A stretch of DNA of 64,000 bases from Halorhabdus amylolytica (GCF_004944975.1 NZ_SPQG01000009.1:1-64000), one strand, 5' to 3'. Shown: positions 8,399-17,419, counted from the first letter of the stretch. The notes: a model not told the origin generated them from the sequence alone. Made by a program: numbers and translations.

Positions 8399-9253
8399 AT
8401 GGGCTTTTTCGAGCGACTGGCCGCCCGGATCGACGCGGTCGAAAGCGTCGTCTCGGTCGGACTGGATCCCGATCCCGACCGTCTTCCCGAGCACCTCTCC
8501 GAGAAGGACCTCCCGCGATGGGCGTTCAACCGCCGGATCATCGACGCGACCCACGAACACGCCGCGGCTTACAAGCCCAACGCGGCCTTCTACGAGGATG
8601 CCGACGGCTGGCGCGCCCTCGAAGAGACGATCGTCTACGCTCACGGCAAGGGCGTGCCCGTCCTGCTTGATGCCAAACGGGCGGACATCGGCAATACGGC
8701 CCGTCAGTACGCTACCGCACTGGACGAAAACGGGCTGGACGCCGACGCGATCACCGTCAACCCCTACCTCGGCCGGGACTCCCTGGAACCGTTCCTGGGG
8801 CGCGAGGACGCAGGCGTGTTCGTCCTCTGTCGGACCTCGAATCCCGGTGGAGCCGATCTCCAGGACCTCGAACTCGCCGACGGCGAGGCCGTCTACGAGC
8901 GGGTGGCCGCGCTGGCCGATCTCTGGAACCGCAACGATAACGTCGGACTGGTCGTCGGCGCGACCGCGCCCGACGAACTCCAAGCCCTCCGCCAACAGGT
9001 TCCCGATCTGCCGTTCCTCGTGCCGGGTGTCGGCACACAGGGTGGGGATAGCGAGGCGGCGGTCGAACACGGTCTCGCCGACCGACCGGATCTCGATACA
9101 CGCGTCGGGCTGGTCAACTCCTCACGGGGAATCATCTTCGCCGGCGAAGACGCGGGCGGGCCGGGTGAGGCGGATCCCGACGCCTATTACCAGGCCGCGG
9201 GTGAGGCCGCCAAGCGTCTCAAACGCCGGCTGAACCGCTTCCGAGACACGTAA
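8399..9253 (+). CDS. pyrF: Orotidine 5'-phosphate decarboxylase (type 2)
   Basis: 284 residues. It converts OMP to UMP in pyrimidine synthesis. The catalytic Asp-Lys-Asp region is visible as LLDAKRADIGNTARQYA, and the phosphate-binding end as PGVGTQGGDSEAA and NSSRGIIF. The length matches the longer type-2 OMP decarboxylases rather than the ~230-residue type 1. The start MGFFERL at 8399 is preferred over an in-frame ATG 39 nt earlier because the family begins with this F-x-RL helix. Confidence 0.95.
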   Translation: MGFFERLAARIDAVESVVSVGLDPDPDRLPEHLSEKDLPRWAFNRRIIDATHEHAAAYKPNAAFYEDADGWRALEETIVYAHGKGVPVLLDAKRADIGNTARQYATALDENGLDADAITVNPYLGRDSLEPFLGREDAGVFVLCRTSNPGGADLQDLELADGEAVYERVAALADLWNRNDNVGLVVGATAPDELQALRQQVPDLPFLVPGVGTQGGDSEAAVEHGLADRPDLDTRVGLVNSSRGIIFAGEDAGGPGEADPDAYYQAAGEAAKRLKRRLNRFRDT

Positions 9254-9327
9254 AAACGTTACGTCGAGTTACCCGGCTTGCAGTCAATCACGCCCATTAG
9301 TATCCCGACCGGTCGTTCGGCTGATCG

Positions 9328-10038
9328 ATGACAACTCCCTCCACCCGGTCGGTGCCACGCCGGATCGTAGGCGTGGTGGCTGCCGAACGAACGTACCGCA
9401 ACCTGGCGTACCTCTTCTTGCGGTTTCCGCTGGGGATCGCGTACTTCTCGCTGTTCCTCACCGGGCTGACCCTCGGGATCGTCCTGATCCCGCTGCTCGT
9501 CGGGATCCCGATACTGATCGGTGTTCTCGGGGCCGCCGACTACGCGGGCGTGATCGAGGCGCAGATCGCCACGGCGCTGCTGGATGTCGACGCGGTCTGG
9601 GAGCCGACCGACGCCGGAGAACTATCGATGATCGAGTACGCGAAGGCGGTCGTGACCTCACCCCGTCACTACGCCCTCGTGGTGTACTTCCTGGCGCAGT
9701 TTCTCGTCGGCGTTGTCGCGTTCGTTGCGCTCACGACCGGACTGATCGTCCCGCTGGCACTGCTGGTCGCGCCACTGGTCTACTGGCTGCCGGGCGTGCG
9801 CTACCAGTTGCTGGGTGGTGACGGCTCGATGATCACGCTCGGACCGATGTCGATGGAGACGTCCGTCGGTTCCGGCGGGTTCGACATGATCGTCATCGAC
9901 ACGCTGCCGGAGGCCCTCGTCGCGTCAGTCGTCGGTGCCCTCGTCCTGCTGATCGCTCTGCACCTGTTCAACGGCGTCGCTCGCCTGCTGGGACGGCTCA
10001 CGGTCGCCATCTTCGATTCCACCGGACAGAATCGGTAG
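9328..10038 (+). CDS. Membrane protein with putative sensor domain
   Basis: 236 residues with about four to six hydrophobic segments in pairs (residues ~28-65, ~110-155 and ~190-225). The segment FLRFPLGIAYFSLFLTGLTL followed by a Gly-rich second helix resembles the prokaryotic sensor domain found at the N terminus of some histidine kinases. Here it is a stand-alone protein with no kinase part. What it senses is unknown. Its stop (10036-10038) lies inside the first copy of a 25-bp direct repeat and it is convergent with the zinc-ribbon gene. Confidence 0.6.
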   Translation: MTTPSTRSVPRRIVGVVAAERTYRNLAYLFLRFPLGIAYFSLFLTGLTLGIVLIPLLVGIPILIGVLGAADYAGVIEAQIATALLDVDAVWEPTDAGELSMIEYAKAVVTSPRHYALVVYFLAQFLVGVVAFVALTTGLIVPLALLVAPLVYWLPGVRYQLLGGDGSMITLGPMSMETSVGSGGFDMIVIDTLPEALVASVVGALVLLIALHLFNGVARLLGRLTVAIFDSTGQNR

Positions 10039-10092
10039 GTGTCGTCGTCTTCCGGCTCGATCAGACACGGTAGGTGTCGTCGTCTTCCGGCT
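10033..10092. repeat. 25-bp perfect direct repeat at a convergent gene junction
   Basis: The 25-bp string starting CGGTAGGTGTCGTCGTCTTC occurs at 10033-10057 and again at 10068-10092, a 35-bp period. The left copy contains the stop codon of the sensor-domain gene. The right copy encodes the last acidic residues (DDDTYR) of the zinc-ribbon protein on the minus strand. This looks like a local duplication of the 3' end of the zinc-ribbon gene. Confidence 0.9.
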
Positions 10093-10258
10093 GGTTGTCC
10101 TCGCCCAACCGCCCGCCACCGCCGACCTCGCCGGCGCATTCGACACAGAACCCGAGTGACGGCTCGTAATGGCGATCACAGACGAGCGAGCCACACCGAT
10201 CGCAGGTGTACTCGACGCCCTCGCGTCCGCAGACCGTGCATAGTCCCGTGACGCTCAT
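10061..10258 (-). CDS. Small HIT-type zinc-ribbon protein
   Basis: 65 residues starting MSVTGLCTVCGREGV. Cysteine pairs CTVC, CDRC, C-x2-H (VCDRH) and CVEC give a treble-clef, HIT-like zinc fold with two metal sites. The C-terminal 20 residues are Gly-rich then acidic, likely disordered. Small proteins of this type often mediate protein or nucleic-acid contacts; a specific role is not evident. The ATG at 10256-10258 is the first Met before the first Cys pair. A much longer upstream reading frame is not gene-like. Confidence 0.75.
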   Translation of the reverse strand: MSVTGLCTVCGREGVEYTCDRCGSLVCDRHYEPSLGFCVECAGEVGGGGRLGEDNQPEDDDTYRV

Positions 10259-10399
10259 ACGCTCTATTGATCGGGTGGACGTTTCAACGCTTTGGGGAAA
10301 TTCGCTCGCGTCGGTGTGATCTGCTGCCGCGTTCCGGAAGGCCCATCGGCGGCACGAATGACCATCACTTAAGCGTCGGCGTCCGAACCGCCGGATACG

Positions 10400-10945
10400 A
10401 TGACTTGGCTCTCCGTCGTCGCGACGGCTCTCTGGGCGATGTTGCCTGCCTACGTCCCGAACAACGCCGCGGTGCTGGCCGGCGGCGGTCGCCCCATCGA
10501 TGGCGGCCGGTCCTGGGGGGGACGGCGGATACTCGGCGATGGCAAGACCTGGCGGGGGACGGCCGCGGGGACGGCCGCCGGAACCGCACTGGCACTCGTT
10601 CTCGACGCGCTCGCCCCGGCCGTGAGCGACGTACTGGGAGTGACTCTTCCCGAGTTCCCGATCGTCGTGGCCGTTACGCTGGCAGTTGGCGCCATGCTCG
10701 GCGACGTCGCCGCGTCGTTCGTCAAACGCCGACTCGACCGTGAACGCGGTGCGCCGGTGCCCGGGCTCGACCAGCTCGACTTCGTCGTCGGCTCGCTGGT
10801 CGTGACGGCGGTCGCCGCGCCCGGCTGGTTCGTCGATACGTTCACACTCCCGGTGCTGGCCGTCGTGATCGTCGCGACGCCGCTTTTGCACGTCTCGACG
10901 AACGCGATCGCGTACGGTCTCGGCCTGAAGGACGAGCCGTACTGA
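10400..10945 (+). CDS. carS: CDP-archaeol synthase
   Basis: 181 residues with four to five membrane helices. CarS transfers CMP from CTP onto unsaturated archaetidic acid, the last shared step before polar head groups are added to archaeal lipids. The cytoplasmic loop [13 protein letters not shown] is the conserved nucleotide/Mg region, and [20 protein letters not shown] with its Asp is the second conserved segment. It stands alone, upstream of hemC and in the same direction. Confidence 0.93.
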   Translation: MTWLSVVATALWAMLPAYVPNNAAVLAGGGRPIDGGRSWGGRRILGDGKTWRGTAAGTAAGTALALVLDALAPAVSDVLGVTLPEFPIVVAVTLAVGAMLGDVAASFVKRRLDRERGAPVPGLDQLDFVVGSLVVTAVAAPGWFVDTFTLPVLAVVIVATPLLHVSTNAIAYGLGLKDEPY

Positions 10946-11029
10946 GACCGGGCGGCAGAGACGTTCCGCGACGCGCGCCCCGAGAGTCGAGCGGTGGGGT
11001 TATCCCGCTCGACCGTGGAGACCGACCTA

Positions 11030-12157
11030 ATGAGTAGCCGAGCCAGCACGCTGACCCTGGCCACACGGGGGTCGGACCTCGCGCTCCGGCAGGCCGCGAC
11101 CGTCCGGGAGGCGCTCGCGGACCGCCGACACGAGGTCGACCTCCGGGAGGTCGAGACCGCCGGCGACCGGATCGACGACGAACTCATCCACCGCCTGGGA
11201 AAGACGGGCGCGTTCGTCCACAGCCTCGACGAGCGCGTTCTCGCGGGCGAGGCCGACGCGGCCGTCCACTCTTTGAAGGACGTACCCACCGAGGACCGGG
11301 AGGGGTTAGTCGTCGCGGCAGTCCCCGAACGCGGTCCGGCGGGCGACCTGCTGGTCTCCCCGGAGGGGGTTTCCCTGTCGGGGCTGCCGGCGGGGGCGAC
11401 CGTCGGGACGTCGAGCCTGCGCCGACGTGCCCAGTTGCTGGCCGAACGGCCGGACCTGGATGTCCAGCCGCTCCGGGGTAATGTGGACACCCGCGTCGAG
11501 AAACTCCTCGCCCCGACGCTTCACGCGGAACACGAAGCACGCGTCGAGGCCGAGGAAGCCGAAGAACAGAGCGATACAGAAGACGAAGGCGGAAAAGACG
11601 GTGACGAGGCCCCTCAGTTCGAGCGGACCGTCGAGGAGTGGTTCTCGGATCTCGCCGAGGTCGAACGCCGGGCGCTGGAGCGTGAGGTCGATGTCGAGTA
11701 CGACGCGATCGTCCTCGCCGAGGCAGGGATGGATCGACTGGGCTTGACCCATCACGTCCAGTACCAGCGCCTGCCGCCCGAACAGTTCGTCCCCGCGCCG
11801 GGGCAAGGCACTCTCGCCGTCGTCGCGAGCGAGGAGGCAGTCGTCGAGCGGGTTCACGAGACGCTCGATGATCCCCGGACACGCGTCGAGGCGACCGTCG
11901 AGCGGACGATCCTCGAGGAACTGGGTGGAGGTTGTGTCGCCCCGATCGGCGTCCGGGCGCTCTTCCAGGGCCGGGTCGTCACGACGACTGCCCGGGTTCT
12001 CTCGCCGGACGGCGAAGAGGAGGTGGCCGATCGACGGACGTTACCGGTCGAGCGCCACGCCGAGGCGGCCCGCGAGATGGCCGCGGATCTCGCTGACCGC
12101 GGGGCGGCCGAGTTGATCGACCGAGCCCGTGACGACGCGGAGGGGGACTCGACGTGA
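11030..12157 (+). CDS. hemC: Hydroxymethylbilane synthase (porphobilinogen deaminase)
   Basis: 375 residues. It joins four porphobilinogens into hydroxymethylbilane for heme, siroheme and cobalamin. Visible motifs are LATRGSDLALRQ at the N terminus, VHSLKDVPT, GTSSLRRRAQL, and the cofactor Cys in ELGGGCVAPIG near residue 302. An acidic Glu/Asp-rich insertion at about residues 164-195 is unusual for HemC and is probably a surface loop. The start MSSRAS at 11030 is preferred to an in-frame ATG 36 nt upstream. It overlaps cobA by 4 nt. Confidence 0.95.
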   Translation: MSSRASTLTLATRGSDLALRQAATVREALADRRHEVDLREVETAGDRIDDELIHRLGKTGAFVHSLDERVLAGEADAAVHSLKDVPTEDREGLVVAAVPERGPAGDLLVSPEGVSLSGLPAGATVGTSSLRRRAQLLAERPDLDVQPLRGNVDTRVEKLLAPTLHAEHEARVEAEEAEEQSDTEDEGGKDGDEAPQFERTVEEWFSDLAEVERRALEREVDVEYDAIVLAEAGMDRLGLTHHVQYQRLPPEQFVPAPGQGTLAVVASEEAVVERVHETLDDPRTRVEATVERTILEELGGGCVAPIGVRALFQGRVVTTTARVLSPDGEEEVADRRTLPVERHAEAAREMAADLADRGAAELIDRARDDAEGDST

Positions 12158-12915
12158 CGGGTGACGTCGGCACGGTCTACCTGGTCGGCAGCGGTCCCGG
12201 CGATCCCGAACTCCTGACGGTCAAGGCCCGACGGTTGCTGAAAGAGGCTGACCTCGTGATGCACGACAGGCTTCCCGGCAAGGACGTCATCGAACTTGTG
12301 CCCGCCGAGGCCCGCGTCGACGTGGGCAAGCGGGCCCACGGCGATCGGACGCCCCAGTCTGAGATCAACCGCCGGCTGGTCGAACGTGCCCGGGAGGGCA
12401 AGACAGTCGTCAGGTTGAAGGGGGGCGATCCGACCGTCTTCGCCCGCGGTGGCGAGGAGATGACACACCTCGCCGATCACGGCATCTCATTCGAGGTCGT
12501 CCCGGGTGTGACCTCGGCGACCGGCGGCCCCGCAGTGGCGGGAATCCCGTTGACCCACCGGGAGTTCGCTTCGAGCGTCACGGTCGTCACCGGCCACGAG
12601 GACCCCACCAAGGCGGAGTCGGCCGTCGACTGGGAGGCGCTGGCCGCGACCGGCGGGACGATCGTCGTGTTGATGGGTGTCACTCGGCTGCCCGAGTACA
12701 CGCAGGCGCTGATCGACGCAGGGATGGATCCCGAAACGCCGGTAGCGCTGGTCGAACGTGCGACCTGGGACGGTCAGCAGGTCGCCACCGGGACGCTGGA
12801 GACGATCGTCGACGCCCGTGATTCGGTCGGGGTCGAACCGCCGGCAGTGACGGTCATCGGCGAGGTTGCCGGCGTCCGCGAGGACGTCCGCGAGTGGCTG
12901 GAGGGATACGAGTGA
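12154..12915 (+). CDS. cobA: Uroporphyrinogen-III C-methyltransferase
   Basis: 253 residues. It uses SAM to methylate uroporphyrinogen III at C2 and C7, giving precorrin-2 for siroheme and cobalamin. The N-terminal VGSGPGDPELLTVKA is the SAM-binding loop. VVRLKGGDPTVFARGGEE and VPGVTSATGGPAVAGIPLTHR are the other signatures of the family. It begins with GTG inside the hemC stop and ends overlapping hemD, so the three genes form one translationally coupled hemC-cobA-hemD set. Confidence 0.95.
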   Translation: MTGDVGTVYLVGSGPGDPELLTVKARRLLKEADLVMHDRLPGKDVIELVPAEARVDVGKRAHGDRTPQSEINRRLVERAREGKTVVRLKGGDPTVFARGGEEMTHLADHGISFEVVPGVTSATGGPAVAGIPLTHREFASSVTVVTGHEDPTKAESAVDWEALAATGGTIVVLMGVTRLPEYTQALIDAGMDPETPVALVERATWDGQQVATGTLETIVDARDSVGVEPPAVTVIGEVAGVREDVREWLEGYE

Positions 12916-13706
12916 CTGCCGAACGCGACGACGGCGTCGACACTGAAGGCGTGGACGACGGGGAGAGCCCAGGAGCCCGACGCCCTCGTGTCGCCGTCTT
13001 CAGGCCCGACGACGAACGGCTCGCCGAGGCGGTCGCCACGCTCGAATCGCTCGGCGTCGAGCCGGTCGCGGATCCCATGCTGGCTGTCGATCCGAGCGGG
13101 TCGCTCCCCCGCGAGGACGCCGCGTTCGTCGTGTTCACGAGCAAGACGGGTGCAGAACTCGTCGCTGGCGAATGGACGCCGGGCGGGGCGACAGTGTGTG
13201 CGATCGGCGAGCCGACCGCGGCGGCACTCCGGGAACGCGGGATCGCCGTCGACGTCGTCCCGGAGACGTACTCATCGACGGGACTGGTCGAGACGTTTGC
13301 CGGACGCGTCGACGGCGAGCGAGTCGAGATCGCACGGAGTGACCACGGCAGCGACGCGTTGCCCGCGGGCCTGTGGGATGCCGGTGCCTACGTTCACGAG
13401 ACCGTGCTCTATCGACTGACCCGCCCGCAGGACGCTGGCGAGTCAGTCGGATTGGCCACTGAAGGCGATCTCGACGCGGCGCTGTTTACCTCCTCGCTGA
13501 CTGTCGAGCACTTTCTCGGGATCGCCGAGGAGCGCAAGCAGCGGGCGACGGTGATCGACGGGCTGAGCGAGGCGGTCGTGGGAACGATCGGCGAGCCGAC
13601 CCGCGAGACGGCAGCGGAACGCGGGATCGACGTCGATGTGGTTCCCCGCAAGGCCGACTTCGAAGCGCTGGCCGAGGCAGTCGTCGATCGACTGGAAGGC
13701 CGATAA
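12912..13706 (+). CDS. hemD: Uroporphyrinogen-III synthase
   Basis: 264 residues. It cyclises hydroxymethylbilane to uroporphyrinogen III. HemD is poorly conserved, but the two-domain pattern is visible: VFTSKTGAELV in the first Rossmann-like half and a typical ALFTSSLTVEHFL in the second, plus ETVLYRLT between them. The GTG at 12912 overlaps the cobA stop (GTGA), which is why it is preferred over the upstream in-frame ATG lying inside cobA. An acidic disordered leader of ~25 residues precedes the domain. Confidence 0.9.
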   Translation: MTAERDDGVDTEGVDDGESPGARRPRVAVFRPDDERLAEAVATLESLGVEPVADPMLAVDPSGSLPREDAAFVVFTSKTGAELVAGEWTPGGATVCAIGEPTAAALRERGIAVDVVPETYSSTGLVETFAGRVDGERVEIARSDHGSDALPAGLWDAGAYVHETVLYRLTRPQDAGESVGLATEGDLDAALFTSSLTVEHFLGIAEERKQRATVIDGLSEAVVGTIGEPTRETAAERGIDVDVVPRKADFEALAEAVVDRLEGR

Positions 13707-13771
13707 CCACCCGTTCTTTCGGTCACTACCACGGCCCAACAGTTAATCTACCTCCGTCTGAAGGGGCTATT

Positions 13772-14101
13772 ATGGTGGACGAGATCGACGGCCCCGAGGA
13801 ATTACCGGACGCACCCGCGCAACTGGCCGAGGAGTTCCCCGAGGTGTGGGACGCCTATTCCGAGTTGGGGAAGGCCTGCTCGGAGGCCGGCGGGATCGAC
13901 GGTGAGACGAAACGACTCGTGAAACTCGCCATGGCGATCGGAGCCCAGTCGGAGGGTGCCGTTCACTCACACGTCCGGCGTGGTCTCGAAGAGGACGTCG
14001 ACCCCGAGACCCTTCGACAGGTCGCGATCCTCGCGATCCCGACTATCGGCTTCCCGAAGGCCATGGCCGCGCTAACCTGGATCGACGACCTCGCGGAGTG
14101 A
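13772..14101 (+). CDS. Carboxymuconolactone-decarboxylase-like (AhpD fold) protein
   Basis: 109 residues, all helical. The segments VWDAYSELGKACSEAG and DGETKRLVKLAMAIGAQSEGAVHSHVRRGLE match the CMD/AhpD fold. The CxxC redox pair of AhpD is absent: the expected position reads EGAVHSH, keeping the His but not the cysteines. A peroxidase-reductase role is therefore unlikely. The substrate is unknown. A TATA-like stretch (GTTAATCT) precedes the ATG by about 30 nt. Confidence 0.75.
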   Translation: MVDEIDGPEELPDAPAQLAEEFPEVWDAYSELGKACSEAGGIDGETKRLVKLAMAIGAQSEGAVHSHVRRGLEEDVDPETLRQVAILAIPTIGFPKAMAALTWIDDLAE

Positions 14102-14255
14102 GGCCCCGGCCGCGATCAGTTCGCCGACTCGTGATCACGAATGCTTTAGTGATATCTCAATTTTCTTGTTGTCCGAGCTGACGTACTACGACTTCTATTC
14201 CCATCTAAAATGACGCTAAACTCGGTCATCCGTCCGAGTGCATCGACAGTGTTAA

Positions 14256-14271
14256 TTGAATTTCTCTTCAA
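14256..14271. promoter_or_regulatory. Candidate ArsR operator over the arsR promoter
   Basis: A 5-bp inverted repeat TTGAA-TTTCTC-TTCAA lies 10-26 nt before the arsR ATG and overlaps the TATA-like GTTAATT at 14251-14257. A repressor bound here would block the promoter, which fits autoregulation by ArsR. The half-sites are short, so this is a suggestion. Confidence 0.4.
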
Positions 14272-14281
14272 GTAAGGGTGG

Positions 14282-14737
14282 ATGAGTCAGACCACAGCCC
14301 GGATCCGGCGATATCTCGAAGACGAACTGGGGGAGTGTCGTGACGGTGAGGTCGAACAGCGCCTGGCAGAACTCGACACGCTGGAGGCAGCGATCGGGGA
14401 GTCGCGGGTCGAGGCTGAACTCGATGTCCTCGCCGCGCTCGCCAACGAGACGCGGTACAGGCTGGTGCGGGCACTGGTCGCGGCCCGAGAGGAACTGTGC
14501 GTCTGTGAACTTCAGCCGCTGGTCGGGGTCAGCGAGAGCGGCCTGAGTCACGCACTTTCGGCACTCGTCGAGGCGGGACTGATCGATGGGCGCAAGGACG
14601 GTCGCTGGAAGAAGTACCAAGCGACCAACCGCGCGATCGCGATCGTAACGGTCCTCGAAGGGACCGTGGGCGACGACGGACCCCTCGATGGGAGCGGCGA
14701 CGACGGGACGAGTTCCGAGGGGACGGCCGATGAGTGA
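14282..14737 (+). CDS. arsR: ArsR-family metalloregulator
   Basis: 151 residues. A winged-helix domain runs from about residue 40 to 125. It contains EELCVCELQPLVGVSESGLS, where the CVC pair matches the As(III)-sensing cysteines of classical ArsR proteins and the following helix is the recognition helix. A coiled-coil-like N-terminal part (EVEQRLAELDTLEAAIG) could assist dimerisation. It overlaps the arsenite transporter gene by 8 nt, so it very likely represses this pair until arsenite or antimonite binds. Confidence 0.9.
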   Translation: MSQTTARIRRYLEDELGECRDGEVEQRLAELDTLEAAIGESRVEAELDVLAALANETRYRLVRALVAAREELCVCELQPLVGVSESGLSHALSALVEAGLIDGRKDGRWKKYQATNRAIAIVTVLEGTVGDDGPLDGSGDDGTSSEGTADE

Positions 14738-15944
14738 CGTCGCCAACGAACACGGGCCGGATGACGTCGCTCACGAGCACGGGCCGGACTGTGACTGTCC
14801 GGACTGCGGGGATCCGCGCTCGATGGACTTTCTGGATAAGTACCTCACCGTCTGGATCTTCGGGGCGATGGCGATCGGCGTCGGGCTGGGGTACGTCGCT
14901 CCCGAAGTCACTCAGCCGATTCAGGACCTCCACCTCGTCGAGATCGGCCTGATCCTGATGATGTATCCACCGCTGGCGAAGGTCAACTACGGCCAGTTGC
15001 CGCGAGTATTTGCCCAGTGGCGCGTCCTGGGTCTGAGCCTGCTCCAGAACTGGCTGATCGGACCGACGCTGATGGTCGGGCTTGCACTGCTCTTTTTCGG
15101 CGGAACCGTTCCCGGCCTGCCGGCCCGCCCCGAGTTCTTCCTCGGCCTCGTCTTCATCGGGATGGCCCGGTGTATCGCGATGGTGCTGGTCTGGAACGAT
15201 CTCGCGGATGGGTCCAGTGAGTATGCCGCTGGCTTGGTCGCGTTCAACAGCGTCTTTCAGATCCTGACCTACGGTGTCTATATCACGTTCTTCGCGCTCG
15301 TCCTGCCCGACGTGCTCGGCCTGGAGTCGCTCGCAGCCAGTATCGACGCGTTCAACGTCAGCCCATGGGACGTGTTCACGGCGATCGCGATCTTCCTCGG
15401 GGTCCCCTTCGCCGCCGGCATCGCCTCACGGTACGTCGGCACACGAACGAAGGGCGTCCAGTGGTACGACGAGGAGTTCGTCCCGACGATCGATCCGCTG
15501 ACGCTGGTCGCGTTGCTGTTTACCGTCGTCGTGATGTTCGCCATGCAGGGCGAGCGGATCGTCGGCCAGCCCACCGACGTGTTGCTTGTCGCCGTGCCGC
15601 TGACGATCTACTTCCTCGTGATGTTCGTCGTCAGCTTCGCGATGGGCCACCGGATCGGCGCGGACTACTCGACGACCACGGCGATCGGGTTCACGGCTGC
15701 CTCGAACAACTTCGAGTTGGCAATTGCGGTCGCCGTGGCGGTCTTCGGCGTCGGCTCCGGCGTCGCCTTCACGACCGTGATCGGCCCGCTGATCGAAGTG
15801 CCAGTCCTGCTCTCGCTGGTGTCCGTCGCACTGTGGCTCCAGCGCACGATCGACTGGCACGGCCACACAACGGGACAACTCGAAAGCACCAAACCTACCA
15901 GTGTCCGCGAGACCGATCCCGGTGATCCCGCCGAGGACGACTGA
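14730..15944 (+). CDS. acr3: ACR3-family arsenite efflux permease with Cys/His-rich N-terminal tail
   Basis: 404 residues with about ten membrane segments. It exports arsenite, driven by the proton gradient. The family signature GMARCIAMVLVWNDLADG contains the conserved Cys needed for As(III) transport, and AIGFTAASNNFELAIAVAVA is the second conserved helix. Residues 1-30 carry a duplicated EHGPD motif and CDCPDC, a metal-binding-looking tail absent from the usual ACR3. The start at 14730 is preferred because it overlaps arsR and begins this tail. Confidence 0.93.
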   Translation: MSDVANEHGPDDVAHEHGPDCDCPDCGDPRSMDFLDKYLTVWIFGAMAIGVGLGYVAPEVTQPIQDLHLVEIGLILMMYPPLAKVNYGQLPRVFAQWRVLGLSLLQNWLIGPTLMVGLALLFFGGTVPGLPARPEFFLGLVFIGMARCIAMVLVWNDLADGSSEYAAGLVAFNSVFQILTYGVYITFFALVLPDVLGLESLAASIDAFNVSPWDVFTAIAIFLGVPFAAGIASRYVGTRTKGVQWYDEEFVPTIDPLTLVALLFTVVVMFAMQGERIVGQPTDVLLVAVPLTIYFLVMFVVSFAMGHRIGADYSTTTAIGFTAASNNFELAIAVAVAVFGVGSGVAFTTVIGPLIEVPVLLSLVSVALWLQRTIDWHGHTTGQLESTKPTSVRETDPGDPAEDD

Positions 15945-16030
15945 TACGGATTAGTGTAGATTATTTCCGAATGACGCCGACCCGGGGGTCGACGGATACC
16001 GGTACATCACGACACTAATCCGTATGAGTC
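15939..16030. repeat. Long imperfect inverted repeat downstream of acr3
   Basis: A 19-nt arm at 15939-15957 (GACTGATACGGATTAGTGT) is matched by its reverse complement at 16012-16030 with one mismatch; 14 positions are perfect in a row. The 54-nt centre contains its own GACCC/GGGTC palindrome near 15978-15992. The left arm includes the acr3 stop codon. It could be a terminator, a processing hairpin or the remnant of a small inverted-repeat element. Confidence 0.85.
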
Positions 16031-16199
16031 GGAATGTCGTCAGTCGGCCCTCGTCGCCTCTCTGACGGCTGCTGATCGTTCTCAACTGGTCTGGGAGTGT
16101 TCTACGGCCCCCGCCTTTCCTGTGTTACACAATGGCATTCTAACGTCCTTGCATTCCTCTTACGATTAATACTTAAGGATAGACGGTCAACGTTCGGTC

Positions 16200-16355
16200 A
16201 TGCCACACGGGCAAGACGTCGAAGCGGCAAACGACCCGACGAGTACCTCCACCTACGAGTGCCTCCAGTGCGGCGACATCGTCGACTCCAAGACCCATCC
16301 CGGAACCTGTGACTGCGGCGGCGACTATCACAACCGGGCGAAATCCCTCGAATAA
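16200..16355 (+). CDS. Small rubrerythrin/rubredoxin-like zinc-ribbon protein
   Basis: 51 residues, below the usual ORF cut-off. The sequence YECLQCGDIVDS followed by GTCDCGGDYHNRA has two Cys pairs (CLQC and CDC-G) as in the rubrerythrin-like domain of many haloarchaeal small proteins. It should bind one Zn or Fe. A TATA-like ACTTAA at 16171-16176 lies 25-30 nt before the ATG, supporting a leaderless transcript. No partner is evident in the neighbourhood. Confidence 0.75.
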   Translation: MPHGQDVEAANDPTSTSTYECLQCGDIVDSKTHPGTCDCGGDYHNRAKSLE

Positions 16356-16453
16356 TTTCCCGGATATTTCGTCGTGTATCGGATCTCTGCCCAACAGATT
16401 CCAGACAGTGATGGGACTCGAGACGAAGCGTGGGACGATGGTCTTGGGCCGGC

Positions 16454-17419
16454 CTAGCTGTGAATGCCCATCGCTTCGATCTGCTCCTGGTAGCGGTTGC
16501 GGATCGTGACTTCCGTCACTTGAGCGACGTCAGCGACTTCACGCTGGGTCTTCTTCTCGTTGCACAGCAGAGAGGCGGCGTAGATCGCGGCGGCGGCGTA
16601 GCCCGTCGGGGACTTCCCCGAGAGCAGCCCCTTCTCGGCAGTCGTCTCGATGATCTCGTTGGCTTTCGACTGAACTTCCTCTGAGAGTTCGAGTTCCGAG
16701 CAAAAGCGGGGGACGTACTTCTTGGGATCGACGGGTTCCATTTCGAGGCCGAGTTCCTGTGAGATGTATCGATAGGTACGGCCGATCTCCTTGCGCTCGA
16801 CGCGGGAAACTTCGCTGATCTCTTCGAGACTGCGAGGAATACCTTCCTTGCGACAGGCCGCGTACAGCGCCGAGGTGGCAACCCCCTCGATCGAGCGCCC
16901 GCGGATGAGGTCCTCATCCAGCGCCCGGCGATAGATGACGGATGCGACCTCCCGTACAGAGCGGGGGACGCCCAGTGCGGAGGCCATGCGGTCGATCTCA
17001 CTCAGGGCGAACTGCAGGTTTCGCTCCCCTGCGTCCTTGGTCCGGATGCGCTCTTGCCACTTTCGCAGGCGGTGCATCTGACTGCGCTTCTTGCTGGAGA
17101 TAGAGCGACCGTAGGCGTCCTTGTCCTTCCAGTCGATGGTCGTGGTCAGCCCCTTGTCGTGCATCGTCTGGGTGGTCGGCGCACCCACGCGGGACTTCTC
17201 CTGGCGCTCCTGGTGGTTGAACGCCCGCCACTCCGGTCCCGGGTCGATACTCTCCTCCTCGACGACCAGCCCGCAGTCCTCGCAGATGATCTCGCCGCGA
17301 TCTCCGTCCTTTACCAGATTCTCAGAATCACACTCCGGACATGCCCGCACCCCCTCTTGTTCGTCTTGTTCGGTCTCGGATTCTCGCTCGCGCTCCCGCT
17401 GGCGGGTGGACCGTGTCAT
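16454..17419 (-). CDS. tfb: Transcription initiation factor TFB
   Basis: 321 residues. TFB bridges TBP and RNA polymerase at archaeal promoters. The zinc ribbon is at about residues 24-48 ([10 protein letters not shown] ... IICEDCG), followed by the B-finger/linker [15 protein letters not shown] and two cyclin-fold repeats ending in [19 protein letters not shown] charged [10 protein letters not shown]-like run leads the ribbon. Haloarchaea carry several TFB paralogs, so this may be a general or a specialised copy; sequence alone does not decide. It is divergent from the RNase HI gene. Confidence 0.97.
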   Translation of the reverse strand: MTRSTRQRERERESETEQDEQEGVRACPECDSENLVKDGDRGEIICEDCGLVVEEESIDPGPEWRAFNHQERQEKSRVGAPTTQTMHDKGLTTTIDWKDKDAYGRSISSKKRSQMHRLRKWQERIRTKDAGERNLQFALSEIDRMASALGVPRSVREVASVIYRRALDEDLIRGRSIEGVATSALYAACRKEGIPRSLEEISEVSRVERKEIGRTYRYISQELGLEMEPVDPKKYVPRFCSELELSEEVQSKANEIIETTAEKGLLSGKSPTGYAAAAIYAASLLCNEKKTQREVADVAQVTEVTIRNRYQEQIEAMGIHS

